Notes: generated from the sequence alone by a model not told the origin. Positions 6,526 through 15,439 are shown, counted from the first letter of the stretch. The stretch: DNA of 39,359 bases from an uncultured Lentisphaerota bacterium (GCA_900320095.1 ONQZ01000038.1:1-39359); one strand, 5' to 3'. Numbers and translations: made by a program.

Positions 6526-8211
6526 ATGAAATGTGACATAATCCAGAAACGATCCGGCAAGACGGCGGCACTGCTGAGACTCGCATTGTTTGCCGTGCTG
6601 CTTGCGGGCCCGTTCGCCGCGTCCGCGCAAACCGGGACAACGCCCGCCGCAAACGTCGTGCCGTGGAGCGCCATCTACCCGGACGGGATCCCCTACAAAT
6701 TGAATAACGGAGACGTCGTGTATATCCCCGTCGGCGGCGGCATCCCGCCTGGTCCTTCCGAGGAGGAAATACACCAGAAGCGGGTGTGGAATGAGACCCG
6801 CAAGGAACGCAAGATCATTCTGGAAGGGACCTTCAAGGGGAGCGGGACCTTCATTTTCGAGGGCAGTACGATCACCTACCGGCGCGAGTCGGGCGAATAC
6901 CCGATCGTGACGGTCAACGCCAGGTACTGGGGAGACGAGCACTGGGGGCTCGGGATCCCGACCGGCAGATTCAAGCTGCCGTTCTACATCGGGCCCGAGG
7001 ATTTCGAGCTGGAGCAGACCGAGGGCGCAAAACCCGTGAAGGTCACGAAAAGCAAGTACCGTTTCGAGGTGTATTTCGAAAAACCGGAAGTGACCGAAGG
7101 TGAAGCCTCCCGCTATTCGATCACGATCACGCCGTCGAAACAGGCGGAACCCGAAAACAAGCAGGAAACCGCCGCAAAAACAATTGCTGTCGCCGCTGCC
7201 AGCAAAACGCAAACCGGGACGAAGCCCGTGAAAATTGAGGTGCCCTCCTTGAAAACGGAGAAAAAGCCCGCCCCGATCGACCCGCACGGAGCCATCCCGG
7301 ACGGTCTCAGAGCCTCGCGGGGCGGCGACTTCCATTACAACGGCTATTCGGACACGATTTACTACAAGCCGGACGGCCCGGACGGACCTGTGCTCGAATA
7401 CGGGCTGAACGGGGATGACACACTGGAGGAGCAGGAGCGGCCGGACCCGGCGCTTCATTTCATCGGCGGCTGCGACATGAACCACGACCACCGGGCCGAC
7501 CTCGTGGCGTTGCGCTTCATCGAGAGCGATTCCGGCAGAAGCATTGAAGTCGGGTACGGCGAATCCGGGAAACTGGACGAATGGCACGTGATCGGCGTGC
7601 TGGGCGTCCCCGATGGCGTGAGCTGGAATCTTTACTGCGGAAACCTGACCGGGCATGCGAACCTGAACTCCATCCTGTGGCATTCGCCGGGCCTGGGCGC
7701 GCTGGGCTACTGGCCCGACGGGAAAGGCGTCGATTCCTGGGTGACCATCCCCGGCGAATACAAGGGACCCGAATGGAAGGTCCTCGGGCTCGGACGTTTC
7801 GCCGGCGCGGCCGGGGCGCGCGCCTCCGTCCTCTTCCAGTACGGAGAGAACACCATCGGGCACGTCACGGCGGACGGAAAGTTCACCGAGCTTGGGCGGC
7901 TGGACGACGGCTGGAAGATCGCGGCCGTCGGCACCTTCTCGAACAGCGGATACAACGACCTGATCCTCTTCAACGCCAGGTCGAACCAGGTCGGCATGTG
8001 GGAAGGCGGCCTGAGCAGGAACTGGACGTCACTCGGATTCGTCGAGGCCGGGACCGTGATCGAGGGCGCCGGAGACTACGACTGCGACGGCGTGGTCGAC
8101 CTGCTGGCCCGGAAGGCGGACGGCACGATGGGATGTTACCCGAAGGCCGACCTGGGCAAGTTCCGGTCGTTCGGGTACAGCAGGGATTCCTCCTGGGTCG
8201 TCATCCCGTGA
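6526..8211 (+). CDS. Secreted repeat-domain protein 2: one A repeat fused to an FG-GAP-like propeller
   Basis: The 561-residue protein has a signal peptide (1-34, ending FAASAQ), a 60-residue spacer and one A repeat (96-204: LEGTFKGSGTFIFEGSTITY, then TVNARYWGD). An Ala/Lys/Thr/Pro linker runs over 205-262. The C-terminal half (265-561) is made of FG-GAP/VCBS-like blades: GDFHYNGYSDTIYY, GGCDMNHDHRADLVAL, GNLTGHANLNSILW, VGTFSNSGYNDLILF and GAGDYDCDGVVDLLARK. The Asp/Asn-rich loops suggest calcium-bound propeller blades. GAGGAG stands 11 bases before the ATG. The fusion shows that the A repeat is a portable module. Binding or adhesion is likelier than catalysis, because no enzyme motif is visible. 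Confidence 0.83.
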   Translation: MKCDIIQKRSGKTAALLRLALFAVLLAGPFAASAQTGTTPAANVVPWSAIYPDGIPYKLNNGDVVYIPVGGGIPPGPSEEEIHQKRVWNETRKERKIILEGTFKGSGTFIFEGSTITYRRESGEYPIVTVNARYWGDEHWGLGIPTGRFKLPFYIGPEDFELEQTEGAKPVKVTKSKYRFEVYFEKPEVTEGEASRYSITITPSKQAEPENKQETAAKTIAVAAASKTQTGTKPVKIEVPSLKTEKKPAPIDPHGAIPDGLRASRGGDFHYNGYSDTIYYKPDGPDGPVLEYGLNGDDTLEEQERPDPALHFIGGCDMNHDHRADLVALRFIESDSGRSIEVGYGESGKLDEWHVIGVLGVPDGVSWNLYCGNLTGHANLNSILWHSPGLGALGYWPDGKGVDSWVTIPGEYKGPEWKVLGLGRFAGAAGARASVLFQYGENTIGHVTADGKFTELGRLDDGWKIAAVGTFSNSGYNDLILFNARSNQVGMWEGGLSRNWTSLGFVEAGTVIEGAGDYDCDGVVDLLARKADGTMGCYPKADLGKFRSFGYSRDSSWVVIP

Positions 8212-8230
8212 GCAGGAAAGGACAAACTTT

Positions 8231-8287
8231 ATGATACAGGATATGCAACACCCCGGGACCGGGGAAGAAACGAGCGTGAAACCATGA
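8231..8287 (+). CDS. 18-codon ORF coupled to repeat-domain protein 3
   Basis: ATG at 8231 opens an 18-residue frame (MIQDMQHPGTGEETSVKP) whose TGA overlaps the next gene's ATG in the sequence ATGA. The strong purine-rich site AGGAAAGGA lies before this small ORF, while the large gene's ATG has no convincing ribosome-binding site of its own, so translation of the 629-aa protein probably depends on it. The first three codons match those of repeat-domain protein 1 (MIQ), so it may be a leftover gene start or a leader peptide. Confidence 0.4.
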   Translation: MIQDMQHPGTGEETSVKP

Positions 8288-10173
8288 AACGACATCGAAC
8301 ATCTTTCCTGCACGGCGCGGTGCTGACGCTCGCGCTGTTCGCGGCCGCCATGCCGTTTGCAGCCTTCGCGCAGGACGCCGCCACGATCGGCTACAGCGAC
8401 CTGCCTGGCACGATTACCATCGAGGGAGACTTCCGCGGCAGAGGGTATTTCGTTTTCGAGCCGGGAAAAGAAACGTTCACTTATCGGCACGAAGTGCAGA
8501 AGCCGCCGGTCAACATCACGGTCAACGGCAAGCCGATCACGGAACTCGTCGACGAGTCCGGCGAACCGCCCGACATCACGATCAACGGGGTAAAGCTGGC
8601 GAAGCCGGAAGAACCCGACGACCGCCCGCTCAACGTCACGGTCAACGGCAGGCCATGGATGGACCTGGACAAGCCGTTCGAGCTCGGATTCGCGACGACA
8701 AACCAGCCTGCCATGCTGGAGACGAAGGCGGAGGGGCTGACCAACCTTCCCGTCTACATGCGTTCCAGCGATCCGCGGGTCGAATACGATGTCCTGATCC
8801 ACGAGCACAACGGCCCCAGACATTACCGGATCGTGCTCGGATCGTCGGCGCACAGGCAGCAGCTTCAGCAGCTCATCCGGCAGGCCAACGCGAAGACGCG
8901 CGACATCACGGTCACGGTGGAGGGGATCGTCGACGCGAAGGGCGCGTTCGTACTGGAGGGGAATACCGTCCGGTACGTGCACCCCGAGGGGCGTTATCCC
9001 GGCAGCATGAGCGTCAATGCGATGCCGTGGAATGTCCCGGACCAGCCGTTCGAGCTCACCTTCGAGGCGGATTTCGGGATGGAGATCATCGTGCAGAGCC
9101 CCGGCGGGACGTTCACGAAAAAGCCTGAGGACAAGGATAAATTCACGCTGACGGTCGGCGAGCTTGCCTCCTCTTCGGGAGCGGTCGGCGCGCTGGGATT
9201 CAACCTGAAGGTCAAGGTCAAACGGGATGGGATCCCCCGGAGCCCGAACGCCGTGAATCCGCCCGCTCCGGTCATCCCGGAGAGCGTACGGAAGCTGTCC
9301 GAAGCCGCGGCGGCGAAGGAGGCTGCCGAACGGGCCGCCCGAGCCAACGACGTGATCCTGACCATTGCGGGGACCTTCGATGCGTCAGTGACGATCCATT
9401 TTGAGGGGAACAGGATCGAATACCGGAGGGATTCCCCGTCCACATGGGGTAAAGCATCGGGCGTCACGGTCAACGGCAGGCCGTGGGACGACGTGAGCGT
9501 GCCGTTCCCGCTCGACTTCACCCCGGATCTCACGCATGCCCGCCTCGTTGAGAAGGAAGGACGCGGCCCCGTCTTCGTGACGAAGAACTATGACGGCCAG
9601 TTCGAGGTCTTCGTCAACGACTGGGAGATGGGCGCGTCCGAATACAGGTTCAAGGTCGCCGTCGGCCCGACCGCGCCGAGCGTCCCGAAGGAGGTCGCCG
9701 CCATCGACAAACCGACGAAAGGCGTGAACCACCCGGACCACACCGTGACTGCCCCCGTCGCATCCCCGGCGTTCAGCCCGGAGCGCAGGATCGTCGTCCG
9801 CGGCACTGTCGACCGGAATGCCGGATTCCAAATCCGGGGGAACACGATCGCCTACCTCAACTACGCAGGAGTCCATAATATCGAGCCGTACAGCACCGTC
9901 ATCAATGGCAGCAAAGCCGACCTGTTCGGCGGGGAATACGCATCCGGCGTGACTGTGAACGGCAAGGCGTGGAGCGACTTGACGCGGCCGTTCACCCTGA
10001 ACGCGCCTCTGAAGGAATCCGCGCCGAAAAATATCACGCTCGATGCCGAATACTGCGAGTTCAAATACCGCAAATTCAGCGACGTCGTCGAGATCATCGT
10101 CACGAACAACGCCGGGAAGCCGGTCCCGTTCGAGCTCACGCTGCGGCTGGCGGATGAAGCCTCCGGCCAGTGA
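8284..10173 (+). CDS. Secreted repeat-domain protein 3 (A-A-A-B architecture)
   Basis: The 629-residue exported protein has a signal peptide (1-35, ending PFAAFAQ). The first A repeat (42-187) is enlarged by an internal duplication of the N-G loop: NITVNGKPITEL, DITINGVKLA and NVTVNGRPWMDL follow one another. A second repeat (207-316) is more divergent and has SVNAMPW. A third (356-462) is canonical with GVTVNGRPWDDV and LDFTPDL. The B domain (500-625) matches that of protein 1, with VRGTVDRNAGF, GVTVNGKAWSDL, DAEYCEFKY and EIIVTNNAGKPVPFELTL. An Ala-rich helical linker precedes the third repeat. The start overlaps the 18-codon ORF. The function is not recognised; architecture and context match proteins 1 and 4. 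Confidence 0.85.
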   Translation: MKRHRTSFLHGAVLTLALFAAAMPFAAFAQDAATIGYSDLPGTITIEGDFRGRGYFVFEPGKETFTYRHEVQKPPVNITVNGKPITELVDESGEPPDITINGVKLAKPEEPDDRPLNVTVNGRPWMDLDKPFELGFATTNQPAMLETKAEGLTNLPVYMRSSDPRVEYDVLIHEHNGPRHYRIVLGSSAHRQQLQQLIRQANAKTRDITVTVEGIVDAKGAFVLEGNTVRYVHPEGRYPGSMSVNAMPWNVPDQPFELTFEADFGMEIIVQSPGGTFTKKPEDKDKFTLTVGELASSSGAVGALGFNLKVKVKRDGIPRSPNAVNPPAPVIPESVRKLSEAAAAKEAAERAARANDVILTIAGTFDASVTIHFEGNRIEYRRDSPSTWGKASGVTVNGRPWDDVSVPFPLDFTPDLTHARLVEKEGRGPVFVTKNYDGQFEVFVNDWEMGASEYRFKVAVGPTAPSVPKEVAAIDKPTKGVNHPDHTVTAPVASPAFSPERRIVVRGTVDRNAGFQIRGNTIAYLNYAGVHNIEPYSTVINGSKADLFGGEYASGVTVNGKAWSDLTRPFTLNAPLKESAPKNITLDAEYCEFKYRKFSDVVEIIVTNNAGKPVPFELTLRLADEASGQ

Positions 10174-10215
10174 ACACGAAACCTGAAACGAACCCTCTTC
10201 GGGAGAAACCGACCC

Positions 10216-13200
10216 ATGAAAAAGACATTCTTTCATAAACTCGCCGGCGCGGCGCTGGGAATCGCGCTGCTCGCCGCAACGATGCCGTTTGCCGCTTTTG
10301 CTCAGTCCTCGGCGAAGCCGGACGATGTGCGCGATTATACCATCACGCTGAACGGCGGAATCGACGGCATCGGGACTTTCGTGTTCCAGGGGGCCGCCAT
10401 CCGCTACGAGCACAAGCTGTACAACGAGCCGACCGGCATCACGGTCAACGGGGAACTGTGGAAGGACCTGAAGACGCCGTTCGAACTCGACTTCACACCG
10501 GATTTCAGCACGTTCATGTTCAAGTCGATCGACGGTCGAGGCAAGCTCGACCTGACGACTTCGGCGGACAAGGCGGAACTTGCGGTCAGCGACCCGGAGA
10601 GCGGAGCCGCGGAGTATACCATCACGTTCAGGATGAAGGGGATGCCCCGGAACGCCGGAACAGGGGGCGCCACGGCGACGGCGGAGCAGACAAAACCTGC
10701 GGTCGCACAGACGCTCAAACCGGCGGCTGCACAGACGACAAAAACGGCGACGGAACAGGCCGCCAACCCGTCCTCATCCCCCGGCTCGATCGTCATCGAA
10801 GGCACGTTCAACGGCATCGGCCGGTTCGAGTTCGTCGGCAGCAGCATTCGTTACCATCACATCGGCCTGCAGATGCCAGCCGGCCTCAAGGTCAACGGGA
10901 AATCGTGGCCGATGACAGGCCTCCAATACTATCCGTCCTCCGGCGGACCCGCGCCCGATCCGGAATTCAACCTGGGATTCACGCCGGATTTCCGCTCCGC
11001 GAAGATCGTGGAGCGGGACCATGTCGGAACGGCCCGGCTCACGCACGAATTGGACGGCATGGAGCTCTTTGTGAGCGAAATGAGCGGCGACCCCGTGCCG
11101 GGGCGGATCAGGATCGAAGCCGACCCGGCGAAGAAAGACGACGCTGCGGCGCAGGATCAGGATTGCGCGACGGTCACGATCGAATGTCAGGGGGGGAGCG
11201 AGGGCTGTTTTGTCTTCCGCGAGAACCGGATCGTGTATGAGGCGGAAGACCGCAGCGAACGCGCCATGCCGACCAAAGTGACCGTAAACGACACGTTATG
11301 GCCCGATCTGGATTCGTCGCGCATGCTCGGATTCATGCCCGATCTGCGGACGGCGGAGATCCTGGAGGAATCCGGGCCCGGCACCGTGAGCCATACGCGG
11401 CTGACCGGTCAGCTGAAACTGTATTTCAACAACCGGTCGACCATGCGGAATGCTCCGCCGGTCAAGTTCACGGTCCGCGTGGCGAAGAAAGCCCCGTCGG
11501 AGAAGCCAGACGACCGGTTCAACGTGACCATCCGCGCCAAGCTCGCGGGGAACATCGCCGGATTCCGGTTCCAGGGCAGTCAAATCATCTACTACCCGAT
11601 CTTCGGCGAAGCGCCGTCCGGCGTGACGGTGAACGGCAGGCCGTGGGACAATCTCGACAAGCCGTTCGAGCTCGGTTTCGTCACGAATCCGGCGGCGGCC
11701 GAAATCCTGGAGAAAAGCGCCGGGCCGCTCACGCCGTCGAAATACTCCGACGGTTTCGTGGTGCGGCTGGGAGGCCGCCTGTGGACCGGGAACAGCCAGT
11801 TCGTGGCGAAGCTGAACGATGAGTCGGAGGCCACGACCGTGAAGCCGGCCGGCCAGGAGACGATCAAGCTCGAAATGCGGCTCCAGGGGTCCGCGCGACT
11901 CCGGTTCCGCGATAATAAACTTTACTTCACGCTGTTCTCCGGCGCATACCCGAACAGCGGGATCACCGTGAACGGGACGCACTGGGACGATCCCGAAACG
12001 CCGTTCGAGCTCGGTTTCGTGCCGGATTTCGGCAGTATGACGATCCTCGACCGGCGCGGCCCGACCGTGGAACTGACCCCGGGAAAAGACAAGGCTGAAC
12101 TCATGCTGAACAGTCACGGCGCCCTCAATACGTTCCAGGTCGAACTCGCCGTGAAGAAACAAACGGACGCCGTGCCCGGAAGCGGCCCCGCCGATACGCG
12201 GACGGCCGCGATCCGCGGCGTTGACTCCGACGTGCGGCTCCCCGCCGGACCGCAGTTCGGGCCGTTCGGATTCGCCGGCATCCCGAACACGGGGCGAGGC
12301 GGCGGCGACGCGATCGTATTCGAGGTGCTGACCGAGACCCAGTGCATGTTCACGTTCGAGGACGACACGCTTGAGTGCAGGGAACTGACTGCACCCGGCG
12401 TCCACTCGGACGGTCCGACGATCACCCTGAACGGCCGCATCCTGCGGGATTTCGCGAAGCCGGTCTACCTGGGCTTCGTCCCCGATTACGAGCACGCCGA
12501 AGTCTCTGTCACGTACCGGGCGCGTTCGCGGGTCGTGAGGATGCCGTGGATGCCCGTGAACGTCAAACGCGAGGGGAAGAAAATGATCGTGACGACGCTC
12601 GACATGGAAAACCGGTCCATTCTGGAAAGCTCTTCGTACTCGGTGCGGATCGTCCTGAAGAAGCCCGGCAGTTCCGATGAGCCGACATCGACCGGCACGG
12701 CGACGCCCCCGAAAGCCGCGGACGGCAGATTCGCGGACGAAGGCGAGCTCCGGCAGTGGAACACGATGATGCAGGGCATCGTGGAAGCCATGGAGGGCGG
12801 CGTCCGGCTCCGGCACATGACGTTCGACGCGGACGTCTGCGGCGCGGGCACGTTCGTGATCCACGGCGACGAGATCAGCTACCTGCACGAGCCCGGCCAG
12901 CCGCTGCCCGACGTGACGATCAACGGCACGCACTGGGACGACATGGACGAGCCGTTCGTGCTGGCGTTCGTGCCCCAACTGTACTCGGAGGCGGTCTCGT
13001 ACCAGTTCGACGCCGATTCCGCGGTCGCATCGTATTCCTTCAGCCCGATTTCCATGGTGTGGAGCGACACCAATAAACTGATGCTCTCCACGCGCGCCAT
13101 CCCGGACGGCAAGGGCGGCAACTGCCATTACAAGGTGCGGTTCAACCTGCCGGAGCTCAACACCCGGCGGGTCGGCGGCTTCTCCACGCAGAGCGCGACG

Positions 13201-13608
13201 CGGACGCAGCCGAATCCGAACGGGCGGCAATCCGCCGTCGACACCGGAAAAAAGGATGACGGCGAGGAAGTTCGCGTGGTCGTCGAGGGGATCTTCGAGT
13301 TCCGCGAGACGCTCGAGTTCCACGGCAACACCATCACGTATGCCACGCATTCCAACAGGCCCCCGGACCGCATGTTCGGGCGGGAGAGACCGTGGATCGC
13401 CGTCAACGGAAAGGAGTGGACCGACCTCGCGAAGCCGTTCGTGCTGGACTTCACGCCGGACTACTCGGTCCGGGCGAAACTCGTCGAGACGCAGGGGCGC
13501 ACCAACCCCATGCTGAGCCCGATGGTGCAGGGGACGAAACTGGAATTTAACGATTATCAGGACGACGGCGACTATTACAAGCTTGTCATTTCCTTTCGTA
13601 AAAAGTAA
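10216..13608 (+). CDS. Secreted repeat-domain protein 4 (eight A repeats, 1130 aa)
   Basis: This is the largest paralogue. A signal peptide (1-30, ending PFAAFAQ) is followed by eight A-type repeats at about 40-142, 190-305, 316-425, 435-537, 548-651, 697-817, 862-980 and 1018-1130. Repeats 1, 4, 5 and 8 keep the core best (for example GVTVNGRPWDNLDKPFELGF). Repeats 3 and 6 have lost parts of it: repeat 3 has NDTLW and repeat 6 has LNGRILRDF without the Trp. Linkers are Thr/Ala/Lys/Pro-rich, notably residues 145-187. There is no transmembrane helix, LPXTG or PEP-CTERM tail, so the protein is released or attached non-covalently. GGGAGA stands before the ATG. A nested hairpin follows the stop. 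The function is unknown. Confidence 0.86.
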   Translation: MKKTFFHKLAGAALGIALLAATMPFAAFAQSSAKPDDVRDYTITLNGGIDGIGTFVFQGAAIRYEHKLYNEPTGITVNGELWKDLKTPFELDFTPDFSTFMFKSIDGRGKLDLTTSADKAELAVSDPESGAAEYTITFRMKGMPRNAGTGGATATAEQTKPAVAQTLKPAAAQTTKTATEQAANPSSSPGSIVIEGTFNGIGRFEFVGSSIRYHHIGLQMPAGLKVNGKSWPMTGLQYYPSSGGPAPDPEFNLGFTPDFRSAKIVERDHVGTARLTHELDGMELFVSEMSGDPVPGRIRIEADPAKKDDAAAQDQDCATVTIECQGGSEGCFVFRENRIVYEAEDRSERAMPTKVTVNDTLWPDLDSSRMLGFMPDLRTAEILEESGPGTVSHTRLTGQLKLYFNNRSTMRNAPPVKFTVRVAKKAPSEKPDDRFNVTIRAKLAGNIAGFRFQGSQIIYYPIFGEAPSGVTVNGRPWDNLDKPFELGFVTNPAAAEILEKSAGPLTPSKYSDGFVVRLGGRLWTGNSQFVAKLNDESEATTVKPAGQETIKLEMRLQGSARLRFRDNKLYFTLFSGAYPNSGITVNGTHWDDPETPFELGFVPDFGSMTILDRRGPTVELTPGKDKAELMLNSHGALNTFQVELAVKKQTDAVPGSGPADTRTAAIRGVDSDVRLPAGPQFGPFGFAGIPNTGRGGGDAIVFEVLTETQCMFTFEDDTLECRELTAPGVHSDGPTITLNGRILRDFAKPVYLGFVPDYEHAEVSVTYRARSRVVRMPWMPVNVKREGKKMIVTTLDMENRSILESSSYSVRIVLKKPGSSDEPTSTGTATPPKAADGRFADEGELRQWNTMMQGIVEAMEGGVRLRHMTFDADVCGAGTFVIHGDEISYLHEPGQPLPDVTINGTHWDDMDEPFVLAFVPQLYSEAVSYQFDADSAVASYSFSPISMVWSDTNKLMLSTRAIPDGKGGNCHYKVRFNLPELNTRRVGGFSTQSATRTQPNPNGRQSAVDTGKKDDGEEVRVVVEGIFEFRETLEFHGNTITYATHSNRPPDRMFGRERPWIAVNGKEWTDLAKPFVLDFTPDYSVRAKLVETQGRTNPMLSPMVQGTKLEFNDYQDDGDYYKLVISFRKK

Positions 13609-13611
13609 GCC

Positions 13612-13651
13612 GTGAACTCAACGGAATCTCCATTCCGTATGAACAGTTCAC
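13612..13651 (+). terminator. Nested hairpin after the repeat-protein cluster
   Basis: GTGAACT (13612-13618) pairs with AGTTCAC (13645-13651), and inside it ACGGAAT (13621-13627) pairs with ATTCCGT (13632-13638) around CTCC. It begins three bases after the last paralogue's stop. There is no T tract, so it may act as an RNA-stabilising 3' end rather than a classical terminator. Confidence 0.5.
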
Positions 13652-13879
13652 GAACGTGGTGACGGAGAAGGGGGCGGGGCGTCTACAAGCTCGGATCGGC
13701 AGTTACTTCCCGATCACGAACGTGGTGATGGAGAATGGGGCGAGGCGTCTACAAGCTCGGATCGGCAGTTACTTCCCGATCACGAACGTGGTGACGGAGA
13801 AGGGGGCGGGGCGTCTACAAGCTCGGATCGGCAGTTACTTCCCGATCACGAACGTGGTGATGGAGAAGGGCGCGAGGCG
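13649..13879. repeat. Tandem 66-bp repeats carrying the 3' end of the GH30 gene
   Basis: Units begin at 13649, 13715 and 13781, and a partial fourth at 13847 lies inside the GH30 gene. Each unit holds a copy of the gene's last codons including its stop (read on the minus strand as APFSITTFVIGK then TAA), separated by a 21-bp spacer. Units 1 and 3 are identical, while unit 2 differs at a few bases and resembles unit 4, suggesting duplication of a two-unit block. There are no unique spacers, so this is not a CRISPR array. Confidence 0.9.
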
Positions 13880-15391
13880 GACGGCGAGCTTTTTGTCGCG
13901 GACGGGGACCGCCGGGATGTCCTCGTTCCAGTTCTCGCCCTCGTTCACCTGTCCGCTGGTGCGGATGACCTTCGCGGTCGCGGCGGGGATGCTTGGGAAC
14001 GCGGCGAGGTCGAACGTCATGGGGCGTTCGTTCGCGGCGCTGTTCACAGCCACGACCACGATCTTGCCGGATTCGCGGTTGTATGCGGCGAGGGTGGACG
14101 GCGAGGAGGCGATGATGCGGTCGCCGGGGCGGATGTAGCGCGTGAACTGGCCGAACGCGTAGTAGCGCTTGCCGAGGAGGAGTTTTTCTTCGATGTGGTC
14201 GCAGATTCCGGTTCCCCAGTATGCACCCTTGAGAGAGGTGTTGTTGCGTTCCATATTGTTGAAATCGGAACGGTGGCGGTCGACGACGAGCCAGATGACC
14301 CAGGCGGAAGGCATCATGCCGTTTACGTCGGTGATAATACGCGATGCGAGCCAGAGCGGGCTGCCCATGTCGCCCGCCGCCTGTCCGCCGAGCGTGCCGG
14401 TGCCGTCGACCTCGCTCATCCAGAGATGCTTCTTCTGTTCTTTTGCGAATGCCTGGAGTTCGGCGCGGCGGCTGCCTCCGTAGGTGTGGGTGTTAATGCG
14501 GTCCGAAACTTTTTTCGCCTCGGGGGACAGCGCCTTGAAGGTGTCGATGGCGAGGTCGATGGAGGTCTCGTCGGCGACGGCGAGGAGGATGCCGTCACGG
14601 ACGCCGCGCCTGCGGAGCGCCTTGTCAAGTTCGACGATGACGCTGCTCTTGACATTGTTGTCTCCGATGTTGCACCCTTCCTGCTTGTTGCTGTATGCGC
14701 CCCAGATATTGGATGAGGGTTCGTTGAACGGGTCGATGCTGTTCAGCTTCATGTGGAGGTCTTCGCGCATGTGCTTCACGACGTCGGCGAGAAACTCGGC
14801 GAAAACGGGAATGTATTCCGGCCTGAGGTTGTTTCCTCTGTGTTCTCCCACGCCGCCGCTGGAACATCCGCTCCAGGTCATGAAGTACGGCGGGGAGTTG
14901 GAGAAGACTTCGACGAGCGCGTCGGGGTTGCGCTTGAGGAGCTTCGTGAGTACGTTCATCTGGTTTTTGTCGCGGTCCCAGTCGTACTGATAGATCACGA
15001 TGCCGTCGTCGTCGACCTCGAACGCGCCGTTTTCATTGCGGACGGGCTGCGCGAATCCGGGCATGTTCGAGTCGGAACGCGTGATGTGGCGGTGCGAAGG
15101 ATCGTCGCCGCCGCCGATGTTGTAGCGCACGATGTTGAGTTTCAGCCCCTTCGTCTGGTCGAAAAACGCGTCTACGGCGAGGTCCGTGAGCTTGTCGCTG
15201 TAGCCGACGCGGTTCGCCCACCAGCAGAGCGATGTGCCCCAGCCCTCGAACACGCCGTCGTTGAACGGCGAACCCTTGGCCGGGTCGAGTACGACGACCG
15301 ATGGCGTACGGCGGTTGGACTGAGCGGAGAGGACGGTGCAGAGCATGACTGCGGCGAGGACGAGAATGCGGCGGACGGAGGATGCTTTCAT
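13835..15391 (-). CDS. Secreted GH30 glycosidase, endo-beta-1,6-galactanase type
   Basis: This 518-residue exported glycoside hydrolase has a signal peptide (1-24, ending VLSAQS). FEGWGTSLCWWANRVG (48-63) is the hallmark of the GH30 endo-beta-1,6-galactanase branch. The acid/base is Glu224 in DPFNEPSSNIW and the nucleophile is Glu327 in HLWMSEVDGTG. The C-terminal ~110 residues form the usual beta-sandwich side domain. The expected substrate is the beta-1,6-galactan side chains of type II arabinogalactan, which fits the PL11 lyases elsewhere in the window. AAGGAA precedes the ATG and a good promoter lies upstream. The 3' end is repeated three times beyond the stop. Subfamily assignment is from motifs only; other GH30 specificities remain possible. 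Confidence 0.88.
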   Translation of the reverse strand: MKASSVRRILVLAAVMLCTVLSAQSNRRTPSVVVLDPAKGSPFNDGVFEGWGTSLCWWANRVGYSDKLTDLAVDAFFDQTKGLKLNIVRYNIGGGDDPSHRHITRSDSNMPGFAQPVRNENGAFEVDDDGIVIYQYDWDRDKNQMNVLTKLLKRNPDALVEVFSNSPPYFMTWSGCSSGGVGEHRGNNLRPEYIPVFAEFLADVVKHMREDLHMKLNSIDPFNEPSSNIWGAYSNKQEGCNIGDNNVKSSVIVELDKALRRRGVRDGILLAVADETSIDLAIDTFKALSPEAKKVSDRINTHTYGGSRRAELQAFAKEQKKHLWMSEVDGTGTLGGQAAGDMGSPLWLASRIITDVNGMMPSAWVIWLVVDRHRSDFNNMERNNTSLKGAYWGTGICDHIEEKLLLGKRYYAFGQFTRYIRPGDRIIASSPSTLAAYNRESGKIVVVAVNSAANERPMTFDLAAFPSIPAATAKVIRTSGQVNEGENWNEDIPAVPVRDKKLAVRLAPFSITTFVIGK

Positions 15392-15439
15392 GGCGGTGAT
15401 TCCTTCGATGAAAGTGAGGTTTTACAGAATATGGCGATA

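Noticed and set aside
5500..7863. Long minus-strand open frame opposite repeat proteins 1 and 2
   Set aside because: It is Arg/Val/Gly-rich with no domain signal and lies opposite genes with signal peptides and clear repeats; GC-rich codon bias alone leaves the antisense frame open.
11296..13350. Long minus-strand open frame opposite repeat protein 4
   Set aside because: It is rich in His, Arg and Asp with no motif, and the plus strand holds the eight-repeat protein.
13649..13879. CRISPR array
   Set aside because: The 66-bp units abut with near-identical sequence throughout and no variable spacers, and they copy a coding 3' end.
13656..14138. Plus-strand ORF through the 66-bp repeats with repeated GRLQARIGSYFPITN
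   Set aside because: The periodicity is that of the DNA repeat, and the sequence is antisense to the GH30 3' end; there is no ribosome-binding site.
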